Assembly (NCBI GenBank): GCA_945828095.1
Contig: CALZOZ010000003.1
Coordinates: 1-58,977 of the forward strand
Source: an uncultured Clostridia bacterium
Lineage (GTDB): Bacteria > Bacillota > Clostridia > Peptostreptococcales > Anaerovoracaceae
Direction of reading: 5' to 3'
DNA length: 58,977 nucleotides
Part shown: positions 52,253-58,977 of the stretch, one piece after another
Layout: every line of letters begins with the position of its first letter
Numbering within the stretch: the stretch's first letter is position 1
Position numbers and translations under genes: made by a program
The notes under the pieces: model-generated
What the model was told of the DNA's origin: nothing
Seen by the model: the letters and a program-made list of their open reading frames with translations, nothing else
The model's database searches: none

Positions 52253-52404
52253 AATGGGTATAGTGAAATATTTGTTTTGACGGTACTGACGCCCGAAGGT
52301 TTTCTGAGGGGAAAGGCTAAGGAAACATTTGTTATTAATATGAGCATTTGTGGATAGGTGTCGGTATTTTTTGCCGGCACCGTTTTTTGTTGGAGGACGA
52401 TAAG
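52253..52404 (+). other. Leader between the WecA-like gene and the TM1266-type gene
   Basis: The 152 bases hold a purine-rich, possibly structured stretch (52276-52325, with TGACGCCCGAAGG and GAGGGGAAAGG) and then a terminator hairpin, GGTGTCGG/CCGGCACC (52356-52363 with 52374-52381), followed by GTTTTTTG. It may end the upstream operon or act as an attenuator. I compared it with common riboswitch signatures from memory and matched none. Confidence 0.5.
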
Positions 52405-52653
52405 ATGGCAGAAACCAGAGTGGCTGTTATAAGCGTAATTGTGGAAAACGTTGAATCTGTTGAGGCGATAAATGCTTTGCTTCACCAATACAGACAGTAT
52501 ATTATAGGGCGCATGGGTGTTCCCTACCCTAAAAAGAACATTTCCATCATAAGCGTGGCTATGGACGGACCTATGGATGCCGTCAGCGCCCTTTCCGGGA
52601 AACTGGGAGCCCTGGCAGGGGTCAGCACTAAAACAGTATATTCCAGAAAATAA
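52405..52653 (+). CDS. TM1266-family iron-only hydrogenase system regulator
   Basis: An 82-residue ACT-like protein of the TM1266 family. The RVAVISVIVENVESVEAINALLHQYRQYIIGRMGVPYPKKNISIISVAMDGPMDAVSALSGKLGALAGVSTKTVYSR pattern covers nearly the whole chain. Family members are linked with [FeFe]-hydrogenase gene clusters, but their mechanism is not settled and no hydrogenase lies in this window. The ATG at 52405 follows TTGGAGGACG. It precedes an ABC importer by 25 bases, so the two may be co-regulated. Confidence 0.88.
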   Translation: MAETRVAVISVIVENVESVEAINALLHQYRQYIIGRMGVPYPKKNISIISVAMDGPMDAVSALSGKLGALAGVSTKTVYSRK

Positions 52654-52678
52654 AAAAGCTGACAAGAGGTGAACTGAA

Positions 52679-53680
52679 ATGAAAAAGTCAAATGGAAAAT
52701 TTAAAAAAATTGTAGTACTGGCTCTGGTTATGCTGATGGCTTCCGCCATGCTGGCAGGCTGCGGCGGCGGTGACAGCGATGTGCCTGAAACAGTGAGCGA
52801 GATTGTAAATGTTGCTGCTCTTAACGGCCCTACGGGCATGGGAATGGTGCAGCTTATGGATATGACCGATAAATACGCGGTTGAGACATATCAGAGTCCG
52901 ACAGATGTTACAGCCAAGCTCATAAAGGGTGAGGTGGATGTTGCGGCTCTTCCGTCAAATATGGCTGCTGTGCTCTACAATAAGACAGAGGGACAGGTGG
53001 TGGCAGTGAGCCCGATAGCTCTCGGTGTGCTCCATATCCTTGGAAACAATGTTGATATTACAGACGCTTCCCAGCTTAAGGGACAGACTGTTGTTGCCAG
53101 CGGTCAGGGCGGCACACCTGAATATGTGCTCCAGAAGGTTGTTGAGGCTGCAGGACTTAAGCTTTATGAAGACGTGCAGGTGGAATGGCTTGCTAATCAT
53201 GCAGAGGTGAACACAAAGCTCCTCAGCCAGGAAGGAACTATTGCCATGGTTCCGGAGCCATTTGTTTCTACAGCTTTGGCTGCAGGTAAGGAAGGGGTTG
53301 CTGAAGTATTTGACATGAATACTCTTTGGAAAGATGCTACAGGACAGGAACTTCCAATGGGAGTGCTGGTTGCACGCAAAGCCTTCGTCGAGGAAAAAGG
53401 CGATGACCTTAAGGTGCTTTTGAACGATCTTAAGAGCTCGGTTGACTTCGTAAACGGAAGTCCGGCAGAAGCTTCACAGCTCATTGTGGAGAAGGGATTT
53501 ATCGGAAAAGCTGAGATTGCAGAGGCTGCAATTCCAAACTGCCACATTGTACTCTATGCAGGTGACAAGGCTTCAGAGGGTGCAGAAATCCTCAAGACAT
53601 TCAATCAGACTCTGTTTGAAATGAATCCTCAGGCAGTAGGCGGAAAGCTGCCGGGAGACGATTTATATTATGTGGGATAA
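52679..53680 (+). CDS. ABC importer substrate-binding lipoprotein (NMT1/TauA-like)
   Basis: A 333-residue lipoprotein (lipobox LAGC at about residue 26) of the NMT1/THI5- or TauA-like group, which delivers nitrate, sulfonates, thiamin precursors or similar small molecules. Marks are VAALNGPTGMGMVQLMD, DVAALPSNMAAVLYNK and VPEPFVSTALAAGK. It feeds the permease-ATPase fusion that follows after 28 bases. The substrate cannot be told from sequence; the GPTGMGM loop is common in a group annotated only as ABC substrate-binding. Confidence 0.88.
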   Translation: MKKSNGKFKKIVVLALVMLMASAMLAGCGGGDSDVPETVSEIVNVAALNGPTGMGMVQLMDMTDKYAVETYQSPTDVTAKLIKGEVDVAALPSNMAAVLYNKTEGQVVAVSPIALGVLHILGNNVDITDASQLKGQTVVASGQGGTPEYVLQKVVEAAGLKLYEDVQVEWLANHAEVNTKLLSQEGTIAMVPEPFVSTALAAGKEGVAEVFDMNTLWKDATGQELPMGVLVARKAFVEEKGDDLKVLLNDLKSSVDFVNGSPAEASQLIVEKGFIGKAEIAEAAIPNCHIVLYAGDKASEGAEILKTFNQTLFEMNPQAVGGKLPGDDLYYVG

Positions 53681-53708
53681 ATATAAAGAATAAATATACG
53701 GAATAAGA

Positions 53709-55121
53709 ATGCGGAATAAGGTAAACAGCAAGATTATTACATGCCTGTTCTGGCTGGCGATATGGCAGGCAGCAGCGTGGCTTACGGCAAGTGAGCTTCT
53801 GCTGCCCGGCCCTGCCGATGCGCTTCTGGCCTTGGGCGGGTTGATCAGAACGAAAAAATTTTACATGGACATAGGATGGACGGCGGCGCGGTGCATTATT
53901 GCAATGGCGCTTTCTTTTGCTGCAGGCATTCCCGCAGCGGCCCTTTCATATAAAAGTGATACCGCCAGAAGCATTTTATCTCTGCCTGTAGGTTTCTTTA
54001 AGGCCGTTCCTGTTATGGCCATTATTATTTATGTGATTCTCCTTGCCCAATCTGACTGGGTAGCGGTAATAGTCTGCTTTTTTATGTGCTTTCCTATCGT
54101 ATATACCAATATCCTGGAGGGCCTTGATGCCATGCCTTCTGAGTACCTCGAGGTGGGAAGTGTTTACGGGCTCACCGGGTTGGAAAGAACAAAGTACATT
54201 TATGCACCGGGGTTATTGCCGCAGATGAAGGCGGCAATCAGCCTTACTGCAGGTCTCAGCTGGAAGGCCGTTGTGGCTGCGGAGGTGCTTTCCATACCTA
54301 AGTATTCGCTGGGATATGAGATGATAAATGCCAAGTACTATCTGGAGACAGCTAATCTCTTTGCGTATATTTTTGTAATAGTGGTTATGAGCATGGCCTT
54401 TGAAAAGGTGATAAATTCAGGACTAAGGCACATTGAATGGAAAGGCTATGAGGGCAGCAAAATTAAAAGACGCAGCAGCGACAGAACTGCCAAAACGGAG
54501 AAACTAGAGGCTCCATGTCCGGCAGCGGTAAATACGGTAACTGTAGAGCATCTCGCTAAGACATTTGAGACCAAATCGGTATTAGACGATGTTGACCTGA
54601 TTTTTGAGGCCGGCAAGGTTACAGCCATAATGGGACCTTCCGGTCAGGGCAAAACTACTCTTGCAAGAATCATCGCCGGGCTTGAAAATGCTGACTCTGG
54701 GAAAGTATTCATTGGGACTTTGGAAGCCAGGGATGGCTCGCGTACAGGCCGCACTGCTTTCCTGTTTCAGGAGGACAGACTGCTGCCGTGGCTCAATATT
54801 TATGACAATATTGCCATAGGCGGCGGAGACTCTGAAGGAATCAAGGAACTGGCAGACCAGCTTGAAATCGGAACGGAGCTTTGGAAGCTTCCTGCAGAAC
54901 TGTCGGGAGGTCAGCGGCACAGGGCAGCACTTGCAAGAACCTTTGCGGCTGATGCACCGCTGATGATACTGGATGAGCCTTTCCGCGGACTGGACGATGC
55001 TCTGAAGGACAGGATCGTTGACAGAATGTGGGAGCGTGTGACAACAGGAAAAACTGTGATTCTAATCACCCACAGTGCCGAGGATGCAGAGCGCCTGGCT
55101 GATAAGATTCTGGAATTATAA
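53709..55121 (+). CDS. ABC importer permease-ATPase fusion
   Basis: A 470-residue chain that joins two normally separate parts. Residues 1-245 are a SsuC/TauC-type permease with about six spans, and the EAA loop is visible in LEGLDAMPSEYLEVGSVYGLTGLERTKYIYAPGLLPQM. After a basic linker, residues 280-470 are the ATPase: Walker A GPSGQGKTT (about 309), Q-loop LFQEDRLLPW, signature LSGGQRHRAAL (about 398), Walker B LMILDEPF and switch His in LITHS. Fusion fixes one permease to one ATPase. All catalytic residues look intact. The ribosome site is weak. Confidence 0.9.
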   Translation: MRNKVNSKIITCLFWLAIWQAAAWLTASELLLPGPADALLALGGLIRTKKFYMDIGWTAARCIIAMALSFAAGIPAAALSYKSDTARSILSLPVGFFKAVPVMAIIIYVILLAQSDWVAVIVCFFMCFPIVYTNILEGLDAMPSEYLEVGSVYGLTGLERTKYIYAPGLLPQMKAAISLTAGLSWKAVVAAEVLSIPKYSLGYEMINAKYYLETANLFAYIFVIVVMSMAFEKVINSGLRHIEWKGYEGSKIKRRSSDRTAKTEKLEAPCPAAVNTVTVEHLAKTFETKSVLDDVDLIFEAGKVTAIMGPSGQGKTTLARIIAGLENADSGKVFIGTLEARDGSRTGRTAFLFQEDRLLPWLNIYDNIAIGGGDSEGIKELADQLEIGTELWKLPAELSGGQRHRAALARTFAADAPLMILDEPFRGLDDALKDRIVDRMWERVTTGKTVILITHSAEDAERLADKILEL

Positions 55122-55358
55122 ACCTAAAAAACTGAAAAGCATTGGAAAAAATTTTTTGAGGTTTACTTTTTTCATGTGACGTTTGTTAGAGGAATTGCCA
55201 TTGGACAAAAAGTAAACCTGAATATGGCCTAATGATGAAAATTTAATTTTCTGGTTTACTTTTGAAGGTTGAGAACCCACACAATACGTTGGCCATAGAA
55301 AAAAGTAAACCAGCCGAAGCCGAGAACCATTGCAAATAGAAACTATACGTTTACTTTT
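55118..55358. repeat. Intergenic word array F (AAAAGTAAACC), period 94
   Basis: This 337-base gap has no gene. The word GTAAACC starts at 55118 (variant ATAAACC), 55212 and 55305. Its inverse GGTTTAC starts at 55160, 55253 and 55348 (variant CGTTTAC). Both series step by 93-95 bases, nine DNA turns, giving three units of 48-50 bases with 45-base spacers. Poly-A or poly-T tracts flank the words on the outer side. Apart from the words the units share little sequence. An AACCATTGCAAAT motif (55326-55338) links it to arrays A, C and D. Confidence 0.78.
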
Positions 55359-55372
55359 GAAAATGAGGTATC

Positions 55373-55431
55373 AAAAACCAGCCCTGTTTTGCCATCGTGC
55401 AGGCGATGGGATAAAAAGTGGGTTGGTTTTT
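55373..55431 (+). terminator. Long terminator/attenuator hairpin before the GTPase-nuclease gene
   Basis: A 12-base outer stem (55373-55384 with 55420-55431, one G-T pair) encloses a CCATCG/CGATGG inner stem (55392-55397, 55404-55409) and ends in Ts. It blocks read-through from the ABC operon. Its 3' arm overlaps the -35 box of the next promoter. Confidence 0.8.
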
Positions 55432-55451
55432 TGATGTTTTTTATTTATAAT
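55423..55451 (+). promoter_or_regulatory. Promoter giving a leaderless mRNA
   Basis: TTGGTT (55423-55428) and TATAAT (55446-55451) are 17 bases apart. The ATG at 55459 begins only seven bases after the -10, where transcription should start. No ribosome site is present before the ATG, so the mRNA is predicted to be leaderless. Confidence 0.7.
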
Positions 55452-55458
55452 AGACAGT

Positions 55459-58194
55459 ATGAAGAACGAAAACAGACCGGTGCCCCTGACTACGGGGATT
55501 TTGGCCCATGTGGATGCGGGCAAGACAACTTTATCTGAGGCCATATTGTACCTGACCGGTTCCATCAGGAAACTGGGAAGAGTAGATCATAAGGATGCTT
55601 TTTTGGACAGCAGTGAAATCGAGAGAAGTCGAGGCATAACTGTTTTTTCCAAAGAGGCTCGTTTTGTGCTGGGCGAAAAGGAAGTTACTTTGCTGGACAC
55701 CCCGGGGCATGCAGATTTCAGTGCTGAAATGGAGAGAACTCTGCAGGTCCTGGATTATGCAATATTGGTAGTAAGCGGTACCGACGGAGTGCAGTCACAC
55801 ACCAGAACCCTTTGGAAACTGCTGGCAGATTGTGGAATGCCGGTGTTTGTATTTGTAAACAAGATGGACAGACCGGGAACTGACAGAGAAGCTATAGTGA
55901 GAGAACTTACTGAGGCCTTTGGTGACGGGTTTGTGGAGGCAAAGGCAGACGGAAGCTTGAATGAAGACGAAGCTGCTATGGCAAGTGAGAACCTTATGGA
56001 GGAATATCTGACTGACAGCAGTCTGAGCGACCAAAGTCTCGCCCATGCTATCGAGGAAAGACTGATATTCCCGGTGTACTTTGGCTCTGCACTTAAGATG
56101 GAAGGCGTAAAGGAATTTCTTGATGGTTTTGCCAGATATACGCAGCCAAAAGAATACGACGAAGAATTCGGCGCCAGAGTATATAAAATAAGCAGGGACA
56201 AGCAGGGAAACAGACTGACCCATATGAAGATAACCGGAGGCAGCCTGAAAAGCAAGATGCTCATCGACTGCGGGCATATTCAGGTGAAAGGCGATTTGGA
56301 GTCTGGCACTGTAATAAAAGAAAAAGCCGAGCAGATAAGACTGTATTCAGGAGGCAGCTTTACTATGGCAGGAGAAGCTGCAGCAGGAACCATCTGTGCG
56401 GTGACGGGTCTGACGAGAACCTATGCAGGACAGGGACTGGGAAAGGAAGCGGCACAGGACGCCAGAAAGATAACGATTATGCCGGCCATAACCGCCAGAC
56501 TTATCACTGAGCCTGACACTGACCCGGTACTTCTGCTGGCAAAACTCCGCCAGCTGGAGGAAGAGAACCCTACTCTTCATGTAATCTGGAAGGAAGAGCT
56601 AAAGGAGATTCATGTTCAGGTTATGGGAGAGCTGGAGCAGGAAATCTTAAAAAACCAGATAAAAGAAAGATTCGACGAAAACATTGATTTCGGCGAGGGC
56701 AGTATCATATATAAAGAGACCATAGCCCAGCCTGTAATAGGAATAGGACATTTTGAGCCTTTGCGCCATTATGCAGAGGTGCAGCTTCTCATGGAACCAT
56801 TGCCGGAGGGAAGCGGACTGGTCTTTGACAGCCTTTGCAGTGAGGACAAGCTGGATAGAAACTGGCAGCGCCTCATAATGACACATCTGATGGAAAGAGT
56901 TCATCCGGGGGTTCTAACAGGCAGTGAAATTACTGATATGAAGATAACCATTCTGGCAGGCAGAGCCCATCTGAAGCACACAGAGGGAGGAGACTTCAGG
57001 CAAGCCACCTACAGGGCAATACGTCAGGGATTGAGAAAGGCAGAAAGCGTGCTGCTGGAACCTTTCTATACATTTACTCTGAAAATACCACAGGAAAACA
57101 CGGGCAGGGCCATGTCAGATATGCAGAGGCTGGGTGCTTCCTGCAGCCTTCCGGAGGTAGATCAGACTATAAATATGTCAGTAATCACAGGAGAGGGGCC
57201 GGTATCTACGCTGAGAGGCTATCAGAGAGAGGTAAGTGCATACACACGCGGTGAGGGCAGATTTGAAGCGGCATTATGCGGTTTCAGACCGTGCCATAAT
57301 GAGGCTGAAATCATAGCAGAAAAAGGATACAGACCGGAGGAAGACATAGAAAACCCTACGGGTTCGGTATTTTGTGATCATGGAGCCGCTGTATATGTAG
57401 ACTGGCAGCAGGTTGACAACATGGCTCATGTGGATAGCGGATATATTATAGAGGACGGCCGCTGCATCAGGAAAGGTAACCGGGTAGCCGCTTCAGGAGG
57501 CGCTTTAGCCACAGCCGGAGGCAGAGAGGGCAGCAGGGGACAGCTTTCTGCGGCGGGAGAGAAAGAACTTCAGGCTATATTTGAAAGAACCTATGGCAAG
57601 AGCAAAAGGGACGAGGCTCTGCGCAGAGACGCCATGAGTAAGGGCACCCGCCACAGAAGAATTGACGGACCCGAAAACTTTCCTCAGCCTAACTGGAAAC
57701 ATGAAATGGGCAAAGGACAGCCTTTCCTGATAATCGATGGCTATAATGTTATATTTGCGTGGGAGGAGCTTAAAGAACTTGCGGCCGTAAATCTGGATTC
57801 CGCAAGAGAAGCTTTTCTGGACATTTTAGGCAACTATCAGGGATACAAGAAAATGGGCATGGTGGTGGTTTTTGACGGCTACAAGGTGGCAGGAAATCCG
57901 GGAACCAAGGTGGATTACGGAGAAATAAAGGTTGTCTACACCAAGGAAGCGGAAACAGCCGACCGCTTCATTGAGAAGACCATATATGAAATGGGACGCA
58001 AATACGATGTGGCAGTAGTCACATCTGACAGGCCGGTGCAGATGGCAGCATTGGGAGATGGGGCTCGCCGCATGTCGGCCAGAGAGTTCTACACAGAGGT
58101 CACAGCCGTATCCGAAGAAATACGTGCCAAGCTTGATGCACAGAAGGGCCGGGTGGAAAAGAACAGGCCATTTGAAGGGAAACTTAAGATATAG
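55459..58194 (+). CDS. EF-G/TetM-like translational GTPase fused to a YacP/Rae1-like NYN nuclease domain
   Basis: A 911-residue protein. Residues 1-720 follow the EF-G/ribosomal-protection layout: G1 AHVDAGKTTLSEA, G2 RSRGITVFS, G3 DTPGHADF, G4 VNKMD, then domains II to V. Residues 750-885 form an NYN domain like YacP/Rae1, with acidic residues in IIDGYNVIF (about 755), VVFDGYK (about 804), ETADRFIE (about 832) and VTSDRP (about 855). Rae1 of Bacillus cuts mRNA in the ribosomal A site, and EF-G-like factors bind the same site, so the fusion should place a nuclease on the ribosome. True tetracycline protection is not shown by the sequence. The last 11 bases overlap the convergent LysR gene. 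Confidence 0.9.
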   Translation: MKNENRPVPLTTGILAHVDAGKTTLSEAILYLTGSIRKLGRVDHKDAFLDSSEIERSRGITVFSKEARFVLGEKEVTLLDTPGHADFSAEMERTLQVLDYAILVVSGTDGVQSHTRTLWKLLADCGMPVFVFVNKMDRPGTDREAIVRELTEAFGDGFVEAKADGSLNEDEAAMASENLMEEYLTDSSLSDQSLAHAIEERLIFPVYFGSALKMEGVKEFLDGFARYTQPKEYDEEFGARVYKISRDKQGNRLTHMKITGGSLKSKMLIDCGHIQVKGDLESGTVIKEKAEQIRLYSGGSFTMAGEAAAGTICAVTGLTRTYAGQGLGKEAAQDARKITIMPAITARLITEPDTDPVLLLAKLRQLEEENPTLHVIWKEELKEIHVQVMGELEQEILKNQIKERFDENIDFGEGSIIYKETIAQPVIGIGHFEPLRHYAEVQLLMEPLPEGSGLVFDSLCSEDKLDRNWQRLIMTHLMERVHPGVLTGSEITDMKITILAGRAHLKHTEGGDFRQATYRAIRQGLRKAESVLLEPFYTFTLKIPQENTGRAMSDMQRLGASCSLPEVDQTINMSVITGEGPVSTLRGYQREVSAYTRGEGRFEAALCGFRPCHNEAEIIAEKGYRPEEDIENPTGSVFCDHGAAVYVDWQQVDNMAHVDSGYIIEDGRCIRKGNRVAASGGALATAGGREGSRGQLSAAGEKELQAIFERTYGKSKRDEALRRDAMSKGTRHRRIDGPENFPQPNWKHEMGKGQPFLIIDGYNVIFAWEELKELAAVNLDSAREAFLDILGNYQGYKKMGMVVVFDGYKVAGNPGTKVDYGEIKVVYTKEAETADRFIEKTIYEMGRKYDVAVVTSDRPVQMAALGDGARRMSAREFYTEVTAVSEEIRAKLDAQKGRVEKNRPFEGKLKI

Positions 58195-58977
58195 TTCCGG
58201 TGTACTCCAGTATAAAACGGTAGAAGTCGTCCTGCGGGCTGCCGATTGTTATATCCGGGTTTTTGGATAGTACAATTGTACGCCTGCAGACTATATCGTT
58301 TATGTGAAGCAGGCGGACTTTGTCTGATGTCAGTCTGCCCCATGAATAGGCAGGCCAAAAAGCTACTCCAAGGCCGGCCCCTATTAGATCACGTACTGAT
58401 GCGGGATTATCGCTTTTGAAGATTATTTCGGGGGAAATATCCGCCATACGGCAGAAATTTTCACAAAGCCGGCTGAAAGGCAAGGCACCGGAAAAGCTGA
58501 TAAATGGGGACTCTCCGAAGTCTCTGAGATTTACGCTGCGGCTGTTTCTTTCGATGTGATCCCAGACATTGGGAACGGCCAGAAATATTTCTTCGTTCAA
58601 TGCTGCGACTTCGCCTTCTGCAAGTTTTCCGGGAACTCCCGTAGAAATGCGTACATCCCAATCGGAACCACTTACTGAATCAGTCTGCTCCTGACGGAAG
58701 AGAAAGTTTACATCGGGGTGAAGCTCCTTATATGCGATGATGATGTCGGTGACAAGACGGGAGGCCGACATAACACTGACTTTAACTGTACGATTCATTA
58801 CGCCGGCTGCTTCGGCAATCTTTTCGGGAAGACCGTCAAGAGCACTGAGCAGAGGCGTAATTTCTTTTACCATAACTCTGCCGGCATCGTTTAAAAAAAT
58901 ATGGCGGCCGCGACGGGAGAACAGCTCTGCACCTATCTCACTTTCAAGCCGTTTTACAGACTGACTGAGGGCAGGCT
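58184..58977 (-). CDS. LysR family transcriptional regulator, 5' end outside the window
   Basis: The C-terminal 264 residues of a LysR-type regulator. The reading frame continues to the window edge, where the second half of the helix-turn-helix is visible (PALSQSVKRLESEIGAELFSRRGRHIFLNDAGR). The effector-binding domain follows from about residue 60 of the fragment (VKVSVMSASRLVTDIIIAYKELHPDVNF). The ATG at 58873 is internal and not the true start. The ligand and target are unknown; its divergent neighbour lies outside the window. Confidence 0.9.
   Translation of the reverse strand, partial: PALSQSVKRLESEIGAELFSRRGRHIFLNDAGRVMVKEITPLLSALDGLPEKIAEAAGVMNRTVKVSVMSASRLVTDIIIAYKELHPDVNFLFRQEQTDSVSGSDWDVRISTGVPGKLAEGEVAALNEEIFLAVPNVWDHIERNSRSVNLRDFGESPFISFSGALPFSRLCENFCRMADISPEIIFKSDNPASVRDLIGAGLGVAFWPAYSWGRLTSDKVRLLHINDIVCRRTIVLSKNPDITIGSPQDDFYRFILEYTGTIS

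Noticed and set aside
52276..52325. Known riboswitch upstream of the TM1266-type gene
   Set aside because: Compared from memory with TPP, THF, ZTP, guanidine, fluoride and preQ1 signatures; no conserved core was found, so only an unassigned leader is reported.
55459..58194. Tetracycline resistance gene
   Set aside because: The EF-G/TetM layout alone does not show resistance; the NYN fusion and general divergence make a dedicated Tet(M)-type determinant unlikely.

Overview
The window is a chromosome segment of a low- to mid-GC anaerobic member of the Clostridia. The gene set suggests a peptide- and amino-acid-fermenting gut-type species, possibly near Eubacteriales family XIII / Anaerovoracaceae; this is inference from content only. 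Supporting signs are a complete six-gene Rnf complex, D-serine dehydratase, an Orn/Lys/Arg decarboxylase, a LOR/SDH-type ornithine-to-proline enzyme beside a PutP proline symporter, an acetyl-CoA acetyltransferase, a TM1266-type hydrogenase-system regulator, strong AGGAGG ribosome sites and TTG/GTG starts. No rRNA, tRNA, CRISPR array, complete insertion sequence or prophage was seen. The last gene (a LysR regulator) is cut by the window edge.

Layout. 0-9 kb: ornithine/proline genes, a Phd-RelE type toxin-antitoxin pair, a TetR operon with two uncharacterised proteins (DUF6323/DUF6179-like), a PLP decarboxylase and dsdA. 9-14 kb: rnfCDGEAB. 14-20 kb: a drug/metabolite exporter, a Met-rich lipoprotein, a BlaI/M56-peptidase signalling operon with clear operators, and a flavodoxin-ferredoxin protein. 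20.6-24.1 kb: Gx transporter, NusG-II protein, ApbE flavin transferase and a MocR regulator; ApbE is the likely flavin donor enzyme for RnfG and RnfD. 24.2-33.9 kb: a HigBA-like pair, patatin-like lipase, sirtuin-surE-isochorismatase operon, DUF2156, thiolase, Ogt, exporter, ferritin, DUF4230. 33.9-43.2 kb: a frameshifted acyl-CoA ligase diverging from a DUF1836-ybaK-metF-metH operon in which the MetH activation domain is a separate gene, then glnS. 43.3-55.1 kb: ECF sigma/anti-sigma pair, AspT-like transporter, prepilin peptidase, BspA-like LRR protein, yhbY-truA-dCMP deaminase-WecA-like operon, and an ABC importer with permease and ATPase in one chain. 55.4-58.2 kb: an EF-G/TetM-like GTPase fused to a YacP/Rae1-like NYN nuclease, apparently expressed as a leaderless mRNA.

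The most unusual structure is noncoding. Every gap longer than 300 bases (about 5.7, 20.3, 32.9, 45.0, 49.3 and 55.2 kb) holds an array of short words in inverted orientations, and each array has its own word: TTATRCATTTTTT, ATGTTGTAYAAAA (two arrays), AAAAGTCGACC and AAAAGTAAACC. The two ATGTTGT arrays each have four units of 40-41 bases. The spacers between units are 11, 21, 31, 41 and 42 bases, that is, whole helical turns. A lone 41-base unit sits after putP. The AAAAGTAAACC array repeats every 93-95 bases (nine turns). A second motif, roughly AACCRTTGMAAAW, recurs in four of the six arrays. I know of no described element with this design. It looks like a family of non-autonomous or protein-binding intergenic elements whose words are homogenised within each locus.
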